A stretch of 64,000 nt of DNA from Paucilactobacillus suebicus DSM 5007 = KCTC 3549 (GTDB taxonomy: Bacteria > Bacillota > Bacilli > Lactobacillales > Lactobacillaceae): contig NZ_AZGF01000011.1 in the NCBI RefSeq assembly GCF_001434475.1, positions 1 through 64,000 of the forward strand. The letters run 5' to 3'. Of the stretch, positions 31,669 to 40,170 are shown one piece after another. The stretch's first letter is position 1, and every line of letters begins with the position of its first letter. Position numbers and translations under genes: made by a program. The notes under the pieces are model-generated. The model had not been told where the DNA came from, ran no database searches, and saw only the letters and a list, made by a program, of their open reading frames with translations.

Positions 31669-31842
31669 ATGAAGAAACCGACAAAGAAGATGAGTGGTAG
31701 TCAACGCCGAGCAGAGAATAGAAACAATACAACAGATTCAGGTGAAACTAGAACTAAAAATATTCATAATCATGCCCCAGCACACCGCGCAAAGCAGCAT
31801 TTGATACACAGTGAAGCTAAACGGAAGAGCGAAGTGCAATAA
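31669..31842 (+). CDS. Unrecognised 57-residue basic hydrophilic protein
   Basis: A small protein dominated by Lys, Arg, Asn, Ser, His and Thr, beginning MKKPTKKMSGSQRRAENRNN and ending AKRKSEVQ. It has no hydrophobic segment, so it is probably soluble and disordered, and I recognise no family. Coding is supported by a near-perfect AGGAGGGA ribosome binding site 7 nt upstream, an upstream promoter and a terminator right after it. It forms a stand-alone unit between lepA and the next unknown gene. RNA or ribosome association would suit its charge but is not shown. Confidence 0.7.
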   Translation: MKKPTKKMSGSQRRAENRNNTTDSGETRTKNIHNHAPAHRAKQHLIHSEAKRKSEVQ

Positions 31843-31858
31843 AATTAGTTATAAGAGG

Positions 31859-31887
31859 TTCAGTGTCTGACGACACTGGATTTTTTT
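31859..31887 (+). terminator. Intrinsic terminator after the 57-aa protein gene
   Basis: CAGTGTC/GACACTG with a 4-nt loop and flanking weak pairs is followed by seven T. Confidence 0.87.
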
Positions 31888-32129
31888 GGTTTTAAAAGGA
31901 TATACAAGTAAATCATAGTCAATGAGGCTGTTTATAACTATGTGAATAAATTATTAAACTTTTATTAATTAGGTTACTAAAACTTGAGCTAAAATTAAGT
32001 CGTCTGGAGTAAAAAAAACAGTGAAATATGGTAAAATGGTACTATTGATAGGTTAAAGAAGAGGACGAATGATTACATCCTAGTGAATTAATTTCATCCG
32101 TAGAATTAATTTTATTTGAATAAAAAGGG
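31888..32129. other. AT-rich intergenic region without a supported gene
   Basis: No credible ORF. It contains an extended -10-like TGGTAAAAT (around 32029-32037) and a GAATTAATTT direct repeat (first copy near 32083, second near 32103). A four-codon ORF after AAGAAGAGG ends immediately. The function is unclear; it may be the distal promoter or leader of the next gene. Confidence 0.4.
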
Positions 32130-32158
32130 TTTACATACTGTTTGATTTACAGTATGAT
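32130..32158 (+). promoter_or_regulatory. Promoter with operator-like palindrome in the spacer
   Basis: TTTACA and TATGAT are separated by 17 bp. The inverted repeat CATACTGT-N7-ACAGTATG (32134-32156) fills the spacer and touches both hexamers, which is the classic place for a repressor operator. No matching repressor gene is adjacent. Confidence 0.65.
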
Positions 32159-32195
32159 GTTAACTTAAAAGTTAAAACAGTTGGAGGTGATTACC

Positions 32196-32588
32196 GTGCT
32201 AAATAAGACAAAGCAGTTCATGCGCAAAAACAATTTAAGGTATAAGAAAGAATACATTAGGCCAATGATGATTACACAACATGTTTATGTTTTCACGTTT
32301 GGCAAAAATGAACTCAATAATCGGGTAATCATTCGTTACTCCCATACTTGGACTGGTCGATTGAAAATTAATGAGATCGATCTTCGACTGCATCGTCAAC
32401 ATCATCCAAGAACATTTAAGACCGAAGCTGATCTGGTTAAGTACCTAGAAAAACATCTTGAGTCTAATATTCTTAAGTATGCTGATGAGCCAGCAAACTA
32501 TAAAGATCTTGAGCAGGCTGCAGAGGCTAAGGCAGAGCGTGAAAAGGCGGCTGCTGAAAAAGTTGTTCAAGAAAAACAGCATGAATAG
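32196..32588 (+). CDS. Unrecognised 130-residue charged protein
   Basis: Begins MLNKTKQFMRKNNLRYKKEY with many basic residues. The middle is predicted beta-rich (HVYVFTFGKNELNNRVIIRY). The C-terminus is an Ala/Glu/Lys helix (EQAAEAKAEREKAAAEK), probably coiled coil. No membrane segment or known motif is seen. The start is GTG 6 nt after GGAGGTG; the in-frame TTG within that site is less likely. It is a monocistronic gene with a strong promoter holding a palindromic operator and its own terminator, so it seems separately regulated. I cannot assign a function. Confidence 0.75.
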   Translation: MLNKTKQFMRKNNLRYKKEYIRPMMITQHVYVFTFGKNELNNRVIIRYSHTWTGRLKINEIDLRLHRQHHPRTFKTEADLVKYLEKHLESNILKYADEPANYKDLEQAAEAKAEREKAAAEKVVQEKQHE

Positions 32589-32594
32589 TTTAAG

Positions 32595-32629
32595 GACGTG
32601 ATAAAACAAAAATTTTATCACGTCTTTTT
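32595..32629 (+). terminator. Intrinsic terminator after the 130-aa protein gene
   Basis: A perfect 12-bp stem (GACGTGATAAAA with its complement) around a short A-rich loop is followed by TTTTTAT. Confidence 0.9.
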
Positions 32630-32700
32630 ATAAGCAGTATGCTAGAATTGATTTATTCGTTTTTCTTAAGTAGTTGATAAATTTTGAGGAGGCTATGACG

Positions 32701-33660
32701 TTGCAATGGACTGAAGTAACGGTCAAAACTGAAAGTGAATCTGTTGAAGCAGTGAGTTTCATTCTTAACGATTTAGGAGCTAGTGGGGTTAAAATTGAGG
32801 ATGCAAAGGATTTTGAAAGCTTAACACCCGGTAAATATGGTGAACATGGTGAAATTATCGATCCCAATGATATCCCACATATTACTTCTGGCGCTAATGT
32901 AACTGCATACTATCCTCAGAGCGTATTTGTGCCAGAAATTATTCCAACGATCAGACAAAAGGTTGCGGCATTATCCAATTTTGGCCTAAACCCCGGCAGT
33001 GGCGAAGTGATTGCTAACGCTGTGTCCGATGAAAATTGGGCTACCGCTTGGAAAAAATATTACCATCCGGTCCGTGTAACACGTCATTTAACGATTGTTC
33101 CACAGTGGGAAGAATATAAACCATCTGATGATGACGAACAAATAATATCATTAGATCCTGGTATGGCATTTGGTACCGGCACTCACCCAACGACTAAATT
33201 GATGCTGCAGGCATTAGAAATGGTAATTCGTGGTGGTGAGTCGATGATTGATGTTGGCACCGGATCTGGCGTTTTAAGTATTGCAGCTAAATTACTGGGC
33301 GCCAATAATGTTGATGCATACGATGTTGACGATGTTGCAGTTCGTTCCGCCTTATCAAACGTTAAATTAAATCCGAGTGTTGAGCCTATCAACATTGCTG
33401 CTAATGATTTGCTCAAGGGCATTCATAAACAAGTGGATATTGTCGTCGCCAATATTTTAGCTGAAATTATTATTCCACTTGTTCCTCAGGCATTTGATAA
33501 TCTTAAACAGGGTGGTTATTTTCTTTGTTCCGGTATCATTGCTGATAAATTCGATCAAGTTGCTCAAGAAATTAAAAAGCACGGATTTGTAATAAATGAG
33601 ACATTGAAGATTAAGGACTGGTATGGCATTATTGCATATAAACCATTGCCAGATGAATAG
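32701..33660 (+). CDS. prmA: Ribosomal protein L11 methyltransferase
   Basis: SAM-dependent methylation of L11. About 319 residues: an N-terminal L11-binding domain ([20 protein letters not shown]), then the methyltransferase domain with [30 protein letters not shown] (motif I) and [18 protein letters not shown] lies 8 nt before a TTG giving MQWTEV, the family-like start. An ATG two codons earlier (32695) is only 2 nt from that site and is less likely. It is 8 nt ahead of rsmE in the usual pair. Confidence 0.95.
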   Translation: MQWTEVTVKTESESVEAVSFILNDLGASGVKIEDAKDFESLTPGKYGEHGEIIDPNDIPHITSGANVTAYYPQSVFVPEIIPTIRQKVAALSNFGLNPGSGEVIANAVSDENWATAWKKYYHPVRVTRHLTIVPQWEEYKPSDDDEQIISLDPGMAFGTGTHPTTKLMLQALEMVIRGGESMIDVGTGSGVLSIAAKLLGANNVDAYDVDDVAVRSALSNVKLNPSVEPINIAANDLLKGIHKQVDIVVANILAEIIIPLVPQAFDNLKQGGYFLCSGIIADKFDQVAQEIKKHGFVINETLKIKDWYGIIAYKPLPDE

Positions 33661-33668
33661 GTGATAAT

Positions 33669-34418
33669 GTGCAACGGTATTTTATTAATCAACCTGCTAA
33701 TATAAGTGACAATGTGTTGTTACCAGATAACGTGGCTCATCATTTGGTGAAGGTCATGCGCGCTCAAGTTGGCACACGAGCCGAATTCGTTACTAATGAC
33801 CAACATGTATTTATTGGTGAAATTTTTTCAATAGATGGCAGTAAAACGTTCGTCAAAATGGTGGAGCCTTTAAAAACACAAAGCGAACTACCGGTGAACG
33901 TAATAATTGCATGTGGTGTGCCCAAGGGAGAAAAAGCTTCTTTGATTACACAGAAGGCAACTGAACTAGGGGTTAGCAAAATTATATTTTTTGACGCTCA
34001 GTGGTCAGTTTCACGATGGAAGTCGGAAAAACGCGATAAAAAGTTAGATAAATTGAGAAAAATTGCTAGTGGTGCTGCAGAACAATCACACAGAAATGTT
34101 ATTCCTAAAATAGATTACTGTGACTCATTAGTTGATGTTGCAAGAATTGACGTTAGTAAAAAAATCGTTGCGTGGGAAGAGTCTGCTAAACATGGAGAAC
34201 ATTCTGCGCTATCGCAAGTTTTTCACGACTTATCTAATGGAGATACTTTGTTAGCGATTATTGGTCCCGAAGGTGGATTAAGCGAAGAGGAGATCGACTT
34301 GTTGAAAAAACAGCAAGTGGTCACTGCTGGACTTGGTCCCCGGATATTAAGAACGGAAACTGCACCGTTGTATCTTCTTGCAGCAATTTCATATTATTTT
34401 GAATTGGAGAACTATTAA
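33669..34418 (+). CDS. rsmE: 16S rRNA (uracil(1498)-N3)-methyltransferase RsmE
   Basis: Methylates U1498 in helix 44 of 16S rRNA. A SPOUT-class enzyme of 249 residues with an N-terminal PUA-like domain (MQRYFINQPANISDN). The C-terminal trefoil knot includes IGPEGGLSEEE and LGPRILRTETAPLY. The start codon is GTG. Between prmA and a small membrane protein gene, with a 1-nt gap to the latter. Confidence 0.96.
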   Translation: MQRYFINQPANISDNVLLPDNVAHHLVKVMRAQVGTRAEFVTNDQHVFIGEIFSIDGSKTFVKMVEPLKTQSELPVNVIIACGVPKGEKASLITQKATELGVSKIIFFDAQWSVSRWKSEKRDKKLDKLRKIASGAAEQSHRNVIPKIDYCDSLVDVARIDVSKKIVAWEESAKHGEHSALSQVFHDLSNGDTLLAIIGPEGGLSEEEIDLLKKQQVVTAGLGPRILRTETAPLYLLAAISYYFELENY

Positions 34419-34419
34419 C

Positions 34420-34758
34420 ATGGCTTACTTACAAAGAAGTTGGAAGAGATTTGATAAGAAACTATTTGGCTGGTCTGTACTAGTTGGAATTGTGCTAACT
34501 GCGATAGGTGCATACTTACCATTTGTTCATCGTGTTACATCGGTCGTCTTATTGATGATCATAGTTAATGGAGGCTATTCGATTTACACTGGTATTAGAA
34601 TTGCCAAAAAAGATTTAAATTGGTGGGAACTATTTTTGTTTCCAATTTGTTATATCATTGGTGCGTACATATACTTACCGCACTACACATTTTATTTCAC
34701 GCTTGTCTATCTTGGCATTGCCTATTTGAGTTATTCAATGTCAAAGCAAAAGCTGTAA
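34420..34758 (+). CDS. Small integral membrane protein of unknown function
   Basis: A 112-residue protein with three or four predicted transmembrane helices (about residues 14-34, 39-58, 67-84 and 86-105), a basic N-terminus (RSWKRFDKK) and a basic C-terminus (SKQKL). I recognise no family. The ATG follows TTGGAGA located in the end of rsmE, with a 1-nt gap between genes, so it is tightly coupled to prmA-rsmE. An 80-nt gap separates it from rel. The tight linkage suggests a conserved position rather than chance, but no function is inferred. Confidence 0.75.
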   Translation: MAYLQRSWKRFDKKLFGWSVLVGIVLTAIGAYLPFVHRVTSVVLLMIIVNGGYSIYTGIRIAKKDLNWWELFLFPICYIIGAYIYLPHYTFYFTLVYLGIAYLSYSMSKQKL

Positions 34759-34838
34759 TATTGCTATTTAACTCTAATTGCATGTATAATTACCGAGTAT
34801 AAATTTGGCAAAATTAATGGAAAGTAAGTTGGTAAACA

Positions 34839-37082
34839 ATGCCTAAAGAAAAAAATCTAACTCATGAAGATGTGAAAAACATCTGTGCGTCTTACATGAA
34901 CGCTGAACACGTTAAGCTGGTGGAAAGTGCATATCACTTTGCCGATACCGCTCATAATGATCAGCGTCGTCGATCAGGCGAACCATATATTATTCACCCG
35001 GTTCAGGTGGCTGGCATTTTGGCTAAACTCCATATGGATCCGGAGACTGTTGTTGCCGGCTATTTGCATGATATTGTCGAAGATACCGGTGTCGTACTTG
35101 AAGATGTTAGGGAGCTATTCGGTCCCGAAGTTGCCATGATAGTTGATGGTGATACTAAACTCAGTAAAATTAAATACAAGTCAAATAAGGAGCAAATGGC
35201 GGAAAACCACCGTAAGCTTCTATTAGCGATGTCAAAAGACATTCGCGTCATGATTGTTAAATTAGCGGATCGTCTTCATAATATGCGTACGTTACAGCAT
35301 TTACGTCCTGATAAGCAACGACGAATTGCTAATGAGACACTTGAAATATATGCTCCCATTGCCGATCGACTTGGTATCAGCACAATTAAGTGGGAACTTG
35401 AAGATTTATCATTAAGATACTTAAATCCTCAACAGTATTACCGAATTGTGCACTTAATGAATTCACGACGTGATCAACGAATTGAATACATTAATCGGGC
35501 AATTGATGATATTAAGGATGCAATCAAGGATTTGGATCTTGGTAATGGTACTGAGATATATGGCAGACCTAAGCATATTTATTCCATTTACCGTAAAATG
35601 GTTACGAAGCATAAGCAGTTCAGTCAGATATATGACTTGCTTGCAATTAGGGTTGTTGTTGAATCTATCAAGGACTGTTATGCAGTATTAGGTGCCATCC
35701 ACACAAGTTGGACACCGATGCCTGGGCGCTTTAAGGACTATATTGCAATGCCGAAAGTCAACGGCTACCAATCGTTGCATACAACTGTAGTTGGCCCTGA
35801 AGGTCGTCCGTTGGAAGTTCAAATTAGAACCCACGAAATGCATGAAGTTGCTGAATTAGGGGTTGCTGCTCACTGGGCCTACAAGGAAGGCCGAACAAAT
35901 GGTGTTAAGCAGTCTGACTCAGGTAATAAACTGAATTTGTTTAAAGAAATTCTAGAACTGCAAAGTGAAAGCAGTGATGCTGACGAGTTTATGCAGGGTG
36001 TTCAAGGTGATATTTTTGCGGATCGAGTCTACGCATTTACACCAAAGGGTGATGTTTTAGAATTGCCAAAAGGTGCTGGGCCTCTTGATATGGCATATAC
36101 CATCCATACAGAGGTTGGCAATAAGACAACTGGAGCAAAAGTAAATGGCAAGATTGTTCCACTGGATTATGAAATCAAAAACGGTGATATTGTTGATATT
36201 TTGACGTCCAGTTCGTCTGCAGGTCCTAGTCGTGATTGGCTTAATTTGGTTTCAACTAGACGTGCTCGCAACAAGATCAAACAGTTCTTCCGTCTCGCAG
36301 ACCGTAAAGAAAACATTGTTGTCGGTCACGAAATGGTTGAAAAGAAGCTGCGTGATAGTGGGTTCAATGCTCATTTAATTATGACACCTGAGAAAGAATC
36401 AGAAGTTGCTGCAAAGCTTCATTATAGTAGTAGGGACGATATGTTTGCTGCTATTGGTTTCGGAGATTTACAGCCGGCTGGAGTTGCAAATCGGATGTCG
36501 AAGGACGTTCGCCAACAGATTGAAGACGATAAGCAGAGACAGACTGAACGCGAACTTTTAGAAGAGCATAAGACCCTTGCGAAGGATGAAGAAACACACC
36601 ACGAAAAAAAGCAGCATTCATCATCTTCTCAAGGTGGTGTCATTATTGAAGGTGTCGACAACCTTCTTGTTCGGCTTAGCCACTGCTGTAGCCCAATTCC
36701 TGGGGATGAGATTCTCGGATACATTACCAAGGGACGCGGTGTTTCGGTTCACAGATCGGATTGTCCCAACATTAAGGCTGCGGAAGAACACGGTGAACGG
36801 ATTATCAAGGTCGCGTGGGCCAATCCTGATGGCGATCGTAATAATTACAATGCTGATCTGGAAGTACAGGGATATAATAGGAATGGATTATTGAATGATG
36901 TCCTTAAATCGATTAATAATAGCACTCGATTCTTGAGCTCAGTTAATGGCAAAGTTGACCATGACAAGGTTGTCACGATTAATGCATCAATTGGAATTAG
37001 AAATCGTGAACATTTGGAACGAATTATGGATAATTTAAAGAAAATTCCAGACGTTTATGTAGTGAAAAGAACTATTCACTAA
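34839..37082 (+). CDS. rel: Bifunctional (p)ppGpp synthetase/hydrolase (RelA/SpoT homologue)
   Basis: Makes and degrades the stringent-response alarmone. The 747 residues run: HD hydrolase domain with the HDIVEDT motif (about 70), synthetase domain with PKVNGYQSLHTTV, TGS domain (VYAFTPKGDVLELPKG), a zinc-finger-type region with HCCSPIPGD, and C-terminal ACT domain. The intact HD residues indicate both activities. As in other Firmicutes it is followed by dtd. Confidence 0.97.
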   Translation: MPKEKNLTHEDVKNICASYMNAEHVKLVESAYHFADTAHNDQRRRSGEPYIIHPVQVAGILAKLHMDPETVVAGYLHDIVEDTGVVLEDVRELFGPEVAMIVDGDTKLSKIKYKSNKEQMAENHRKLLLAMSKDIRVMIVKLADRLHNMRTLQHLRPDKQRRIANETLEIYAPIADRLGISTIKWELEDLSLRYLNPQQYYRIVHLMNSRRDQRIEYINRAIDDIKDAIKDLDLGNGTEIYGRPKHIYSIYRKMVTKHKQFSQIYDLLAIRVVVESIKDCYAVLGAIHTSWTPMPGRFKDYIAMPKVNGYQSLHTTVVGPEGRPLEVQIRTHEMHEVAELGVAAHWAYKEGRTNGVKQSDSGNKLNLFKEILELQSESSDADEFMQGVQGDIFADRVYAFTPKGDVLELPKGAGPLDMAYTIHTEVGNKTTGAKVNGKIVPLDYEIKNGDIVDILTSSSSAGPSRDWLNLVSTRRARNKIKQFFRLADRKENIVVGHEMVEKKLRDSGFNAHLIMTPEKESEVAAKLHYSSRDDMFAAIGFGDLQPAGVANRMSKDVRQQIEDDKQRQTERELLEEHKTLAKDEETHHEKKQHSSSSQGGVIIEGVDNLLVRLSHCCSPIPGDEILGYITKGRGVSVHRSDCPNIKAAEEHGERIIKVAWANPDGDRNNYNADLEVQGYNRNGLLNDVLKSINNSTRFLSSVNGKVDHDKVVTINASIGIRNREHLERIMDNLKKIPDVYVVKRTIH

Positions 37083-37104
37083 TGTTTGGAAATGGGGATT
37101 ACGT

Positions 37105-37542
37105 ATGCGGGTTGTGTTACAAAAGGTTAATCATGCTCAAGTAACTATTAATCATGAAGTGGTAGGTAAAATTAATCAAGGGTTTATGCTGCTGGTTGGT
37201 TTTGCACCTGAAGATACGCAAGAGCAAGTTGATTATTTGGTTCACAAGATTATTAATGTGAGAATATTCGAAGATGGCGATGGTAAGATGAACTTGGGTC
37301 TCGGTGATGTGGATGGGGCAATACTATCCGTTTCACAGTTCACTCTCTATGCTGATACAAAACATGGTAATCGTCCGGGCTTTTCATTGGCGGCTAAGCC
37401 AGAAATAGCGGAGCCTTTATATAATCAGTTTAATGAAAAACTGCGTAGCGCTGGTGTCCATGTTGAAACTGGTCATTTTGGTGCTGAAATGCAAATTGAA
37501 TTGGAAAATGATGGTCCAACAACAATTATTTACGAAAAATAG
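37105..37542 (+). CDS. dtd: D-aminoacyl-tRNA deacylase
   Basis: Hydrolyses D-amino acids, and glycine mischarged on tRNA-Ala, from tRNA. The 145-residue protein has SQFTLYAD (77-84) and the C-terminal NDGPTT block that carries the cis Gly-Pro motif of the family. GNRPGF (88-93) replaces the common GNRPSF. It lies 22 nt after rel in the conserved rel-dtd pair and 13 nt before a HAD gene. Confidence 0.96.
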   Translation: MRVVLQKVNHAQVTINHEVVGKINQGFMLLVGFAPEDTQEQVDYLVHKIINVRIFEDGDGKMNLGLGDVDGAILSVSQFTLYADTKHGNRPGFSLAAKPEIAEPLYNQFNEKLRSAGVHVETGHFGAEMQIELENDGPTTIIYEK

Positions 37543-37555
37543 TGAGGTACGTTAT

Positions 37556-38182
37556 ATGTTTTCATCCTTTTTTTGGGATTTAGATGGTACTCTCTACAAC
37601 ACCTATCCTAAAATGGTCGAGTCTTTCAGTGAGACACTCGACCATTTTGGTGTGTCTGTAGATAAAAACAGAGTATACAAAATTATGAGACAGGGTAGTC
37701 TTGGAGATGCATTTGACACATTTGGTGCTGAAAATGGGCTTAATAGGCATGATCTTGAGGAGGTCTACTATCCCCTTGAAAAGAAGTTACAAAAACCAGA
37801 ATTATTCCATGGCGTGAAAGATATTTTAAAATTGATAAAGCAGTCAAATGGTAATAATTTTCTACTGACACATCGAAACGGTCGTTCATTATATTTCATG
37901 AACAATGATAATATAATTGATTTATTTACCGATTTTGTAACGGCTGATCAACCATTTCCAAGGAAACCAGATCCGACGTCTTTAAATTATTTGATAGAGA
38001 AAAATCGTGTTAATCGAAATGATGCAGTTATGGTGGGAGACCGTAATTTAGATGTTGATGCCGGACACAATGCTAACATTGCGGGTATTTTGTTTGATCC
38101 AGATCATATAATTGACGTAAATTCTAATCCAGAATATCAAATCGAAAATATGGCCGAAATTCAAGCATTAATCAAAAAATAA
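37556..38182 (+). CDS. HAD-superfamily hydrolase, phosphoglycolate-phosphatase-like
   Basis: A 208-residue phosphatase of the HAD superfamily. Motif I is WDLDGTLYNT with Asp8 (nucleophile) and Asp10. Motif II is LLTHR, motif III includes KPDPTSLNYL, and motif IV is MVGDRNLDVDAG. A helical cap (about 15-80) lies between motifs I and II. Small-molecule substrate unknown; the family includes phosphoglycolate and nucleotide phosphatases. The start is the ATG after GTGAGG; the frame extends upstream only through dtd in another frame. Last gene of the rel-dtd unit. Confidence 0.88.
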   Translation: MFSSFFWDLDGTLYNTYPKMVESFSETLDHFGVSVDKNRVYKIMRQGSLGDAFDTFGAENGLNRHDLEEVYYPLEKKLQKPELFHGVKDILKLIKQSNGNNFLLTHRNGRSLYFMNNDNIIDLFTDFVTADQPFPRKPDPTSLNYLIEKNRVNRNDAVMVGDRNLDVDAGHNANIAGILFDPDHIIDVNSNPEYQIENMAEIQALIKK

Positions 38183-38246
38183 ACTACTTTCTATAAACTA
38201 AATTATGTAAACTAAAGATATTTAAAGTTGTTTTATGGATAAAAAA

Positions 38247-38275
38247 TTGATACAAAAGGCGTTATTATCGATAAT
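38247..38275 (+). promoter_or_regulatory. Promoter-like sequence not followed by a plus-strand gene
   Basis: TTGATA and GATAAT are separated by 17 bp, 65 nt after the HAD gene. The next gene is on the other strand, so a transcript from here would run only to the inverted repeat at 38338-38386. It may drive a small RNA or be a chance match in AT-rich DNA. Confidence 0.35.
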
Positions 38276-38337
38276 CAGACCAAATTATTAATTTGAGGTC
38301 TCAATTTATCAGATCTAAGCATCCGGTAAACGACTGA

Positions 38338-38386
38338 GCACAAGACCCCTAAGACTAAATTCATTTTAGTCTTAGGGGTCTTGTGC
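38338..38386. terminator. 22-bp perfect inverted repeat between convergent genes
   Basis: Arms 38338-38359 and 38365-38386 are exact complements around a 5-nt loop. T-runs are absent on both sides. It lies between the plus-strand HAD gene and the minus-strand fructosamine-kinase gene and most simply acts as a bidirectional terminator or 3'-end stabiliser. Confidence 0.7.
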
Positions 38387-38407
38387 ATTCGAGAGAAAAA
38401 TTTTTAA

Positions 38408-39256
38408 TCAATAGTTTGACAGAATTCTGTCAACGCTATCACCATATGATTCACCAAATAAGTTAAGATGCATGCATAAATAATAGAATTGATACCAAGG
38501 TAATCGATCTTCTAAACCACTTGGTATTGGGTATTGTTCTTCATACGATTGATAAAATTCTTGGGAAAAACCGCCAAAAATGGTAGTCATTGCTAAATCT
38601 AATTCACGATCACCATAAAAAGCGTCTGGATCAATTAAGACTGGCTGACCGTCGCCAGAAAACATATAGTTTCCTGACCACAGATCACCATGCAGCAAGC
38701 TTGGTTCAACAGGATGGTTATTATAGTAATTGATAAATTGCTGCCGCATTTGGTCGAAATGTGTTTGACGCCATGAATTCCAAACGTGATTATCTGCCGA
38801 TGCTGAGGCAAGCATGTCCAGTCGCTGTTCTGTGTAGAATGTAACCCAGCTATTTTGCCACTGATTATTCTTGGTCAAGTTGCCAGATTGATGGTTAAAA
38901 TCGAAGCCAAATTGTTGATTATGGTGCTGATGAAGGATTGCTACCATCTTTCCTAAATCGTGTTGACTGCCTTGACCAGTATCAATCCAATTTAAAAGAA
39001 GGTACGCGTCTCCATTAATTTCTCCTTGTGAGATTGGTTGAGGTGCGTTGACAACATCCCCGAGGGCGGTTAAACCAGCTCGTTCGTGGTCAAAGTAATC
39101 AGATGGGTGATTCGGCTGAACCTTTAAAAAATACCGGCTATCTGATGATTTAATCTGATATGCCAAATTGATATCTCCACCGCTGACTGGCCGAGCAGAA
39201 CTGATATTATCAAGCGGTAGCTTTGATAACCAATCACTATTTAAATTACTGCGCAT
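38408..39256 (-). CDS. Fructosamine kinase family protein
   Basis: An aminoglycoside-phosphotransferase-fold kinase of 282 residues (fructosamine-3-kinase-like/YniA family). Landmarks are SGGDINLAYQI (nucleotide loop), YFLKVQP with the ATP-binding Lys, HGDLWSGNYMF (catalytic loop) and LIDPDAFYGDRELDLAM (metal-binding Asp). Bacterial members phosphorylate ketoamine adducts on proteins or sugars, contributing to deglycation. The start follows AAAGGAAGC; an upstream in-frame ATG lies before that site and is rejected. It is 21 nt downstream of the amidase gene and probably cotranscribed with it. Confidence 0.88.
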   Translation of the reverse strand: MRSNLNSDWLSKLPLDNISSARPVSGGDINLAYQIKSSDSRYFLKVQPNHPSDYFDHERAGLTALGDVVNAPQPISQGEINGDAYLLLNWIDTGQGSQHDLGKMVAILHQHHNQQFGFDFNHQSGNLTKNNQWQNSWVTFYTEQRLDMLASASADNHVWNSWRQTHFDQMRQQFINYYNNHPVEPSLLHGDLWSGNYMFSGDGQPVLIDPDAFYGDRELDLAMTTIFGGFSQEFYQSYEEQYPIPSGLEDRLPWYQFYYLCMHLNLFGESYGDSVDRILSNY

Positions 39257-39277
39257 AAATAAGCTTCCTTTCATTTA

Positions 39278-40135
39278 CTATGAACTAAAGTATTCACTTA
39301 ATCCTTTCGTCACTAAACGAGCGACCTTTATTTGATATGCAGTACTCTTAATTTTTTTGTAATCGTGAGTATCGTTGATATATCCCATTTCACATAGAAT
39401 GGCAGGACGGGTATTGTCTCTAATAACTAAGAAATTACCAAAATCAATTCCGCGGTTAGTCATTGGCAAGCTATTAAACTGTTTGTTGAGTGTTTTGGCA
39501 AGCTTTTTTGAGGCCCCTTTGTGGTAATAGTAGGTCGTTAGTCCAGAAGCTTCATTACGTTGTGGCGATGAATCAAAATGGAAACTAATGAATGCATCTG
39601 CATGCACTTTTTCGGCAAGCTTTGGTCTAGCCTTAAGCCCAACATACTTATTTGAATCTCTTGTCATAATGACATGAGCACCCTGTGTCCTCAAGTCAGC
39701 GGCAACTAGCTTTGCAACCTCCAGTGTATATGTTTTTTCCATGTATTTTGGATTTTTACTATTATCTTTGTACTCAGCACCTGAGTCCCAGCCACCATGG
39801 CCTGGATCAATTACAATTGTAGCTTCAGAAAGCTTGGTAGCTCTTTTTAAGTTGTCCCTACGGTTGACTAACCAGCTGGCAATCCAGCCAAATTTATGAT
39901 CGTTTATTCTGACTTTATACCAATCATTTTTTTCGGCCAGAACGCTTAATCTTGTTTTTGAATTAAGTGTTTCAACAGATTTATATTTTAACCCTGGTCC
40001 CTGACGAACATTAACATTCTGGACGCTAACAACAACTGTCTTTTGACGAGTTAGCGCAAATGTTAGTCCTAACGTTAAAATAATAAAAATGCTCACTATT
40101 AAAATTTGCATGCGGGTTGGTCGGAAATGAGGCAT
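39278..40135 (-). CDS. N-acetylmuramoyl-L-alanine amidase with SH3b domain
   Basis: A cell-wall hydrolase cutting the bond between the glycan strand and stem peptide. The 285 residues have a basic N-terminus, one signal-anchor helix (about 9-28), a bacterial SH3 domain (about 38-92, VNVRQGPGLKYKSVETL) and an Amidase_3 catalytic domain (about 105-283). Zinc and catalytic residues fall in VIDPGHGGWDSGAE, ISFHFDSS and LCEMGYIND. Domain order is like amidases of the AmiC/LytC type. It has its own minus-strand promoter and heads the two-gene unit with the kinase. Confidence 0.93.
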   Translation of the reverse strand: MPHFRPTRMQILIVSIFIILTLGLTFALTRQKTVVVSVQNVNVRQGPGLKYKSVETLNSKTRLSVLAEKNDWYKVRINDHKFGWIASWLVNRRDNLKRATKLSEATIVIDPGHGGWDSGAEYKDNSKNPKYMEKTYTLEVAKLVAADLRTQGAHVIMTRDSNKYVGLKARPKLAEKVHADAFISFHFDSSPQRNEASGLTTYYYHKGASKKLAKTLNKQFNSLPMTNRGIDFGNFLVIRDNTRPAILCEMGYINDTHDYKKIKSTAYQIKVARLVTKGLSEYFSS

Positions 40136-40170
40136 TATTCAAACTCCTTAGAATGTATTCTTATTTGCCA

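Noticed and set aside
31888-32129. Riboswitch in the AT-rich gap before the 130-aa gene
   Set aside because: No conserved riboswitch core and no terminator/antiterminator pair could be recognised by eye.
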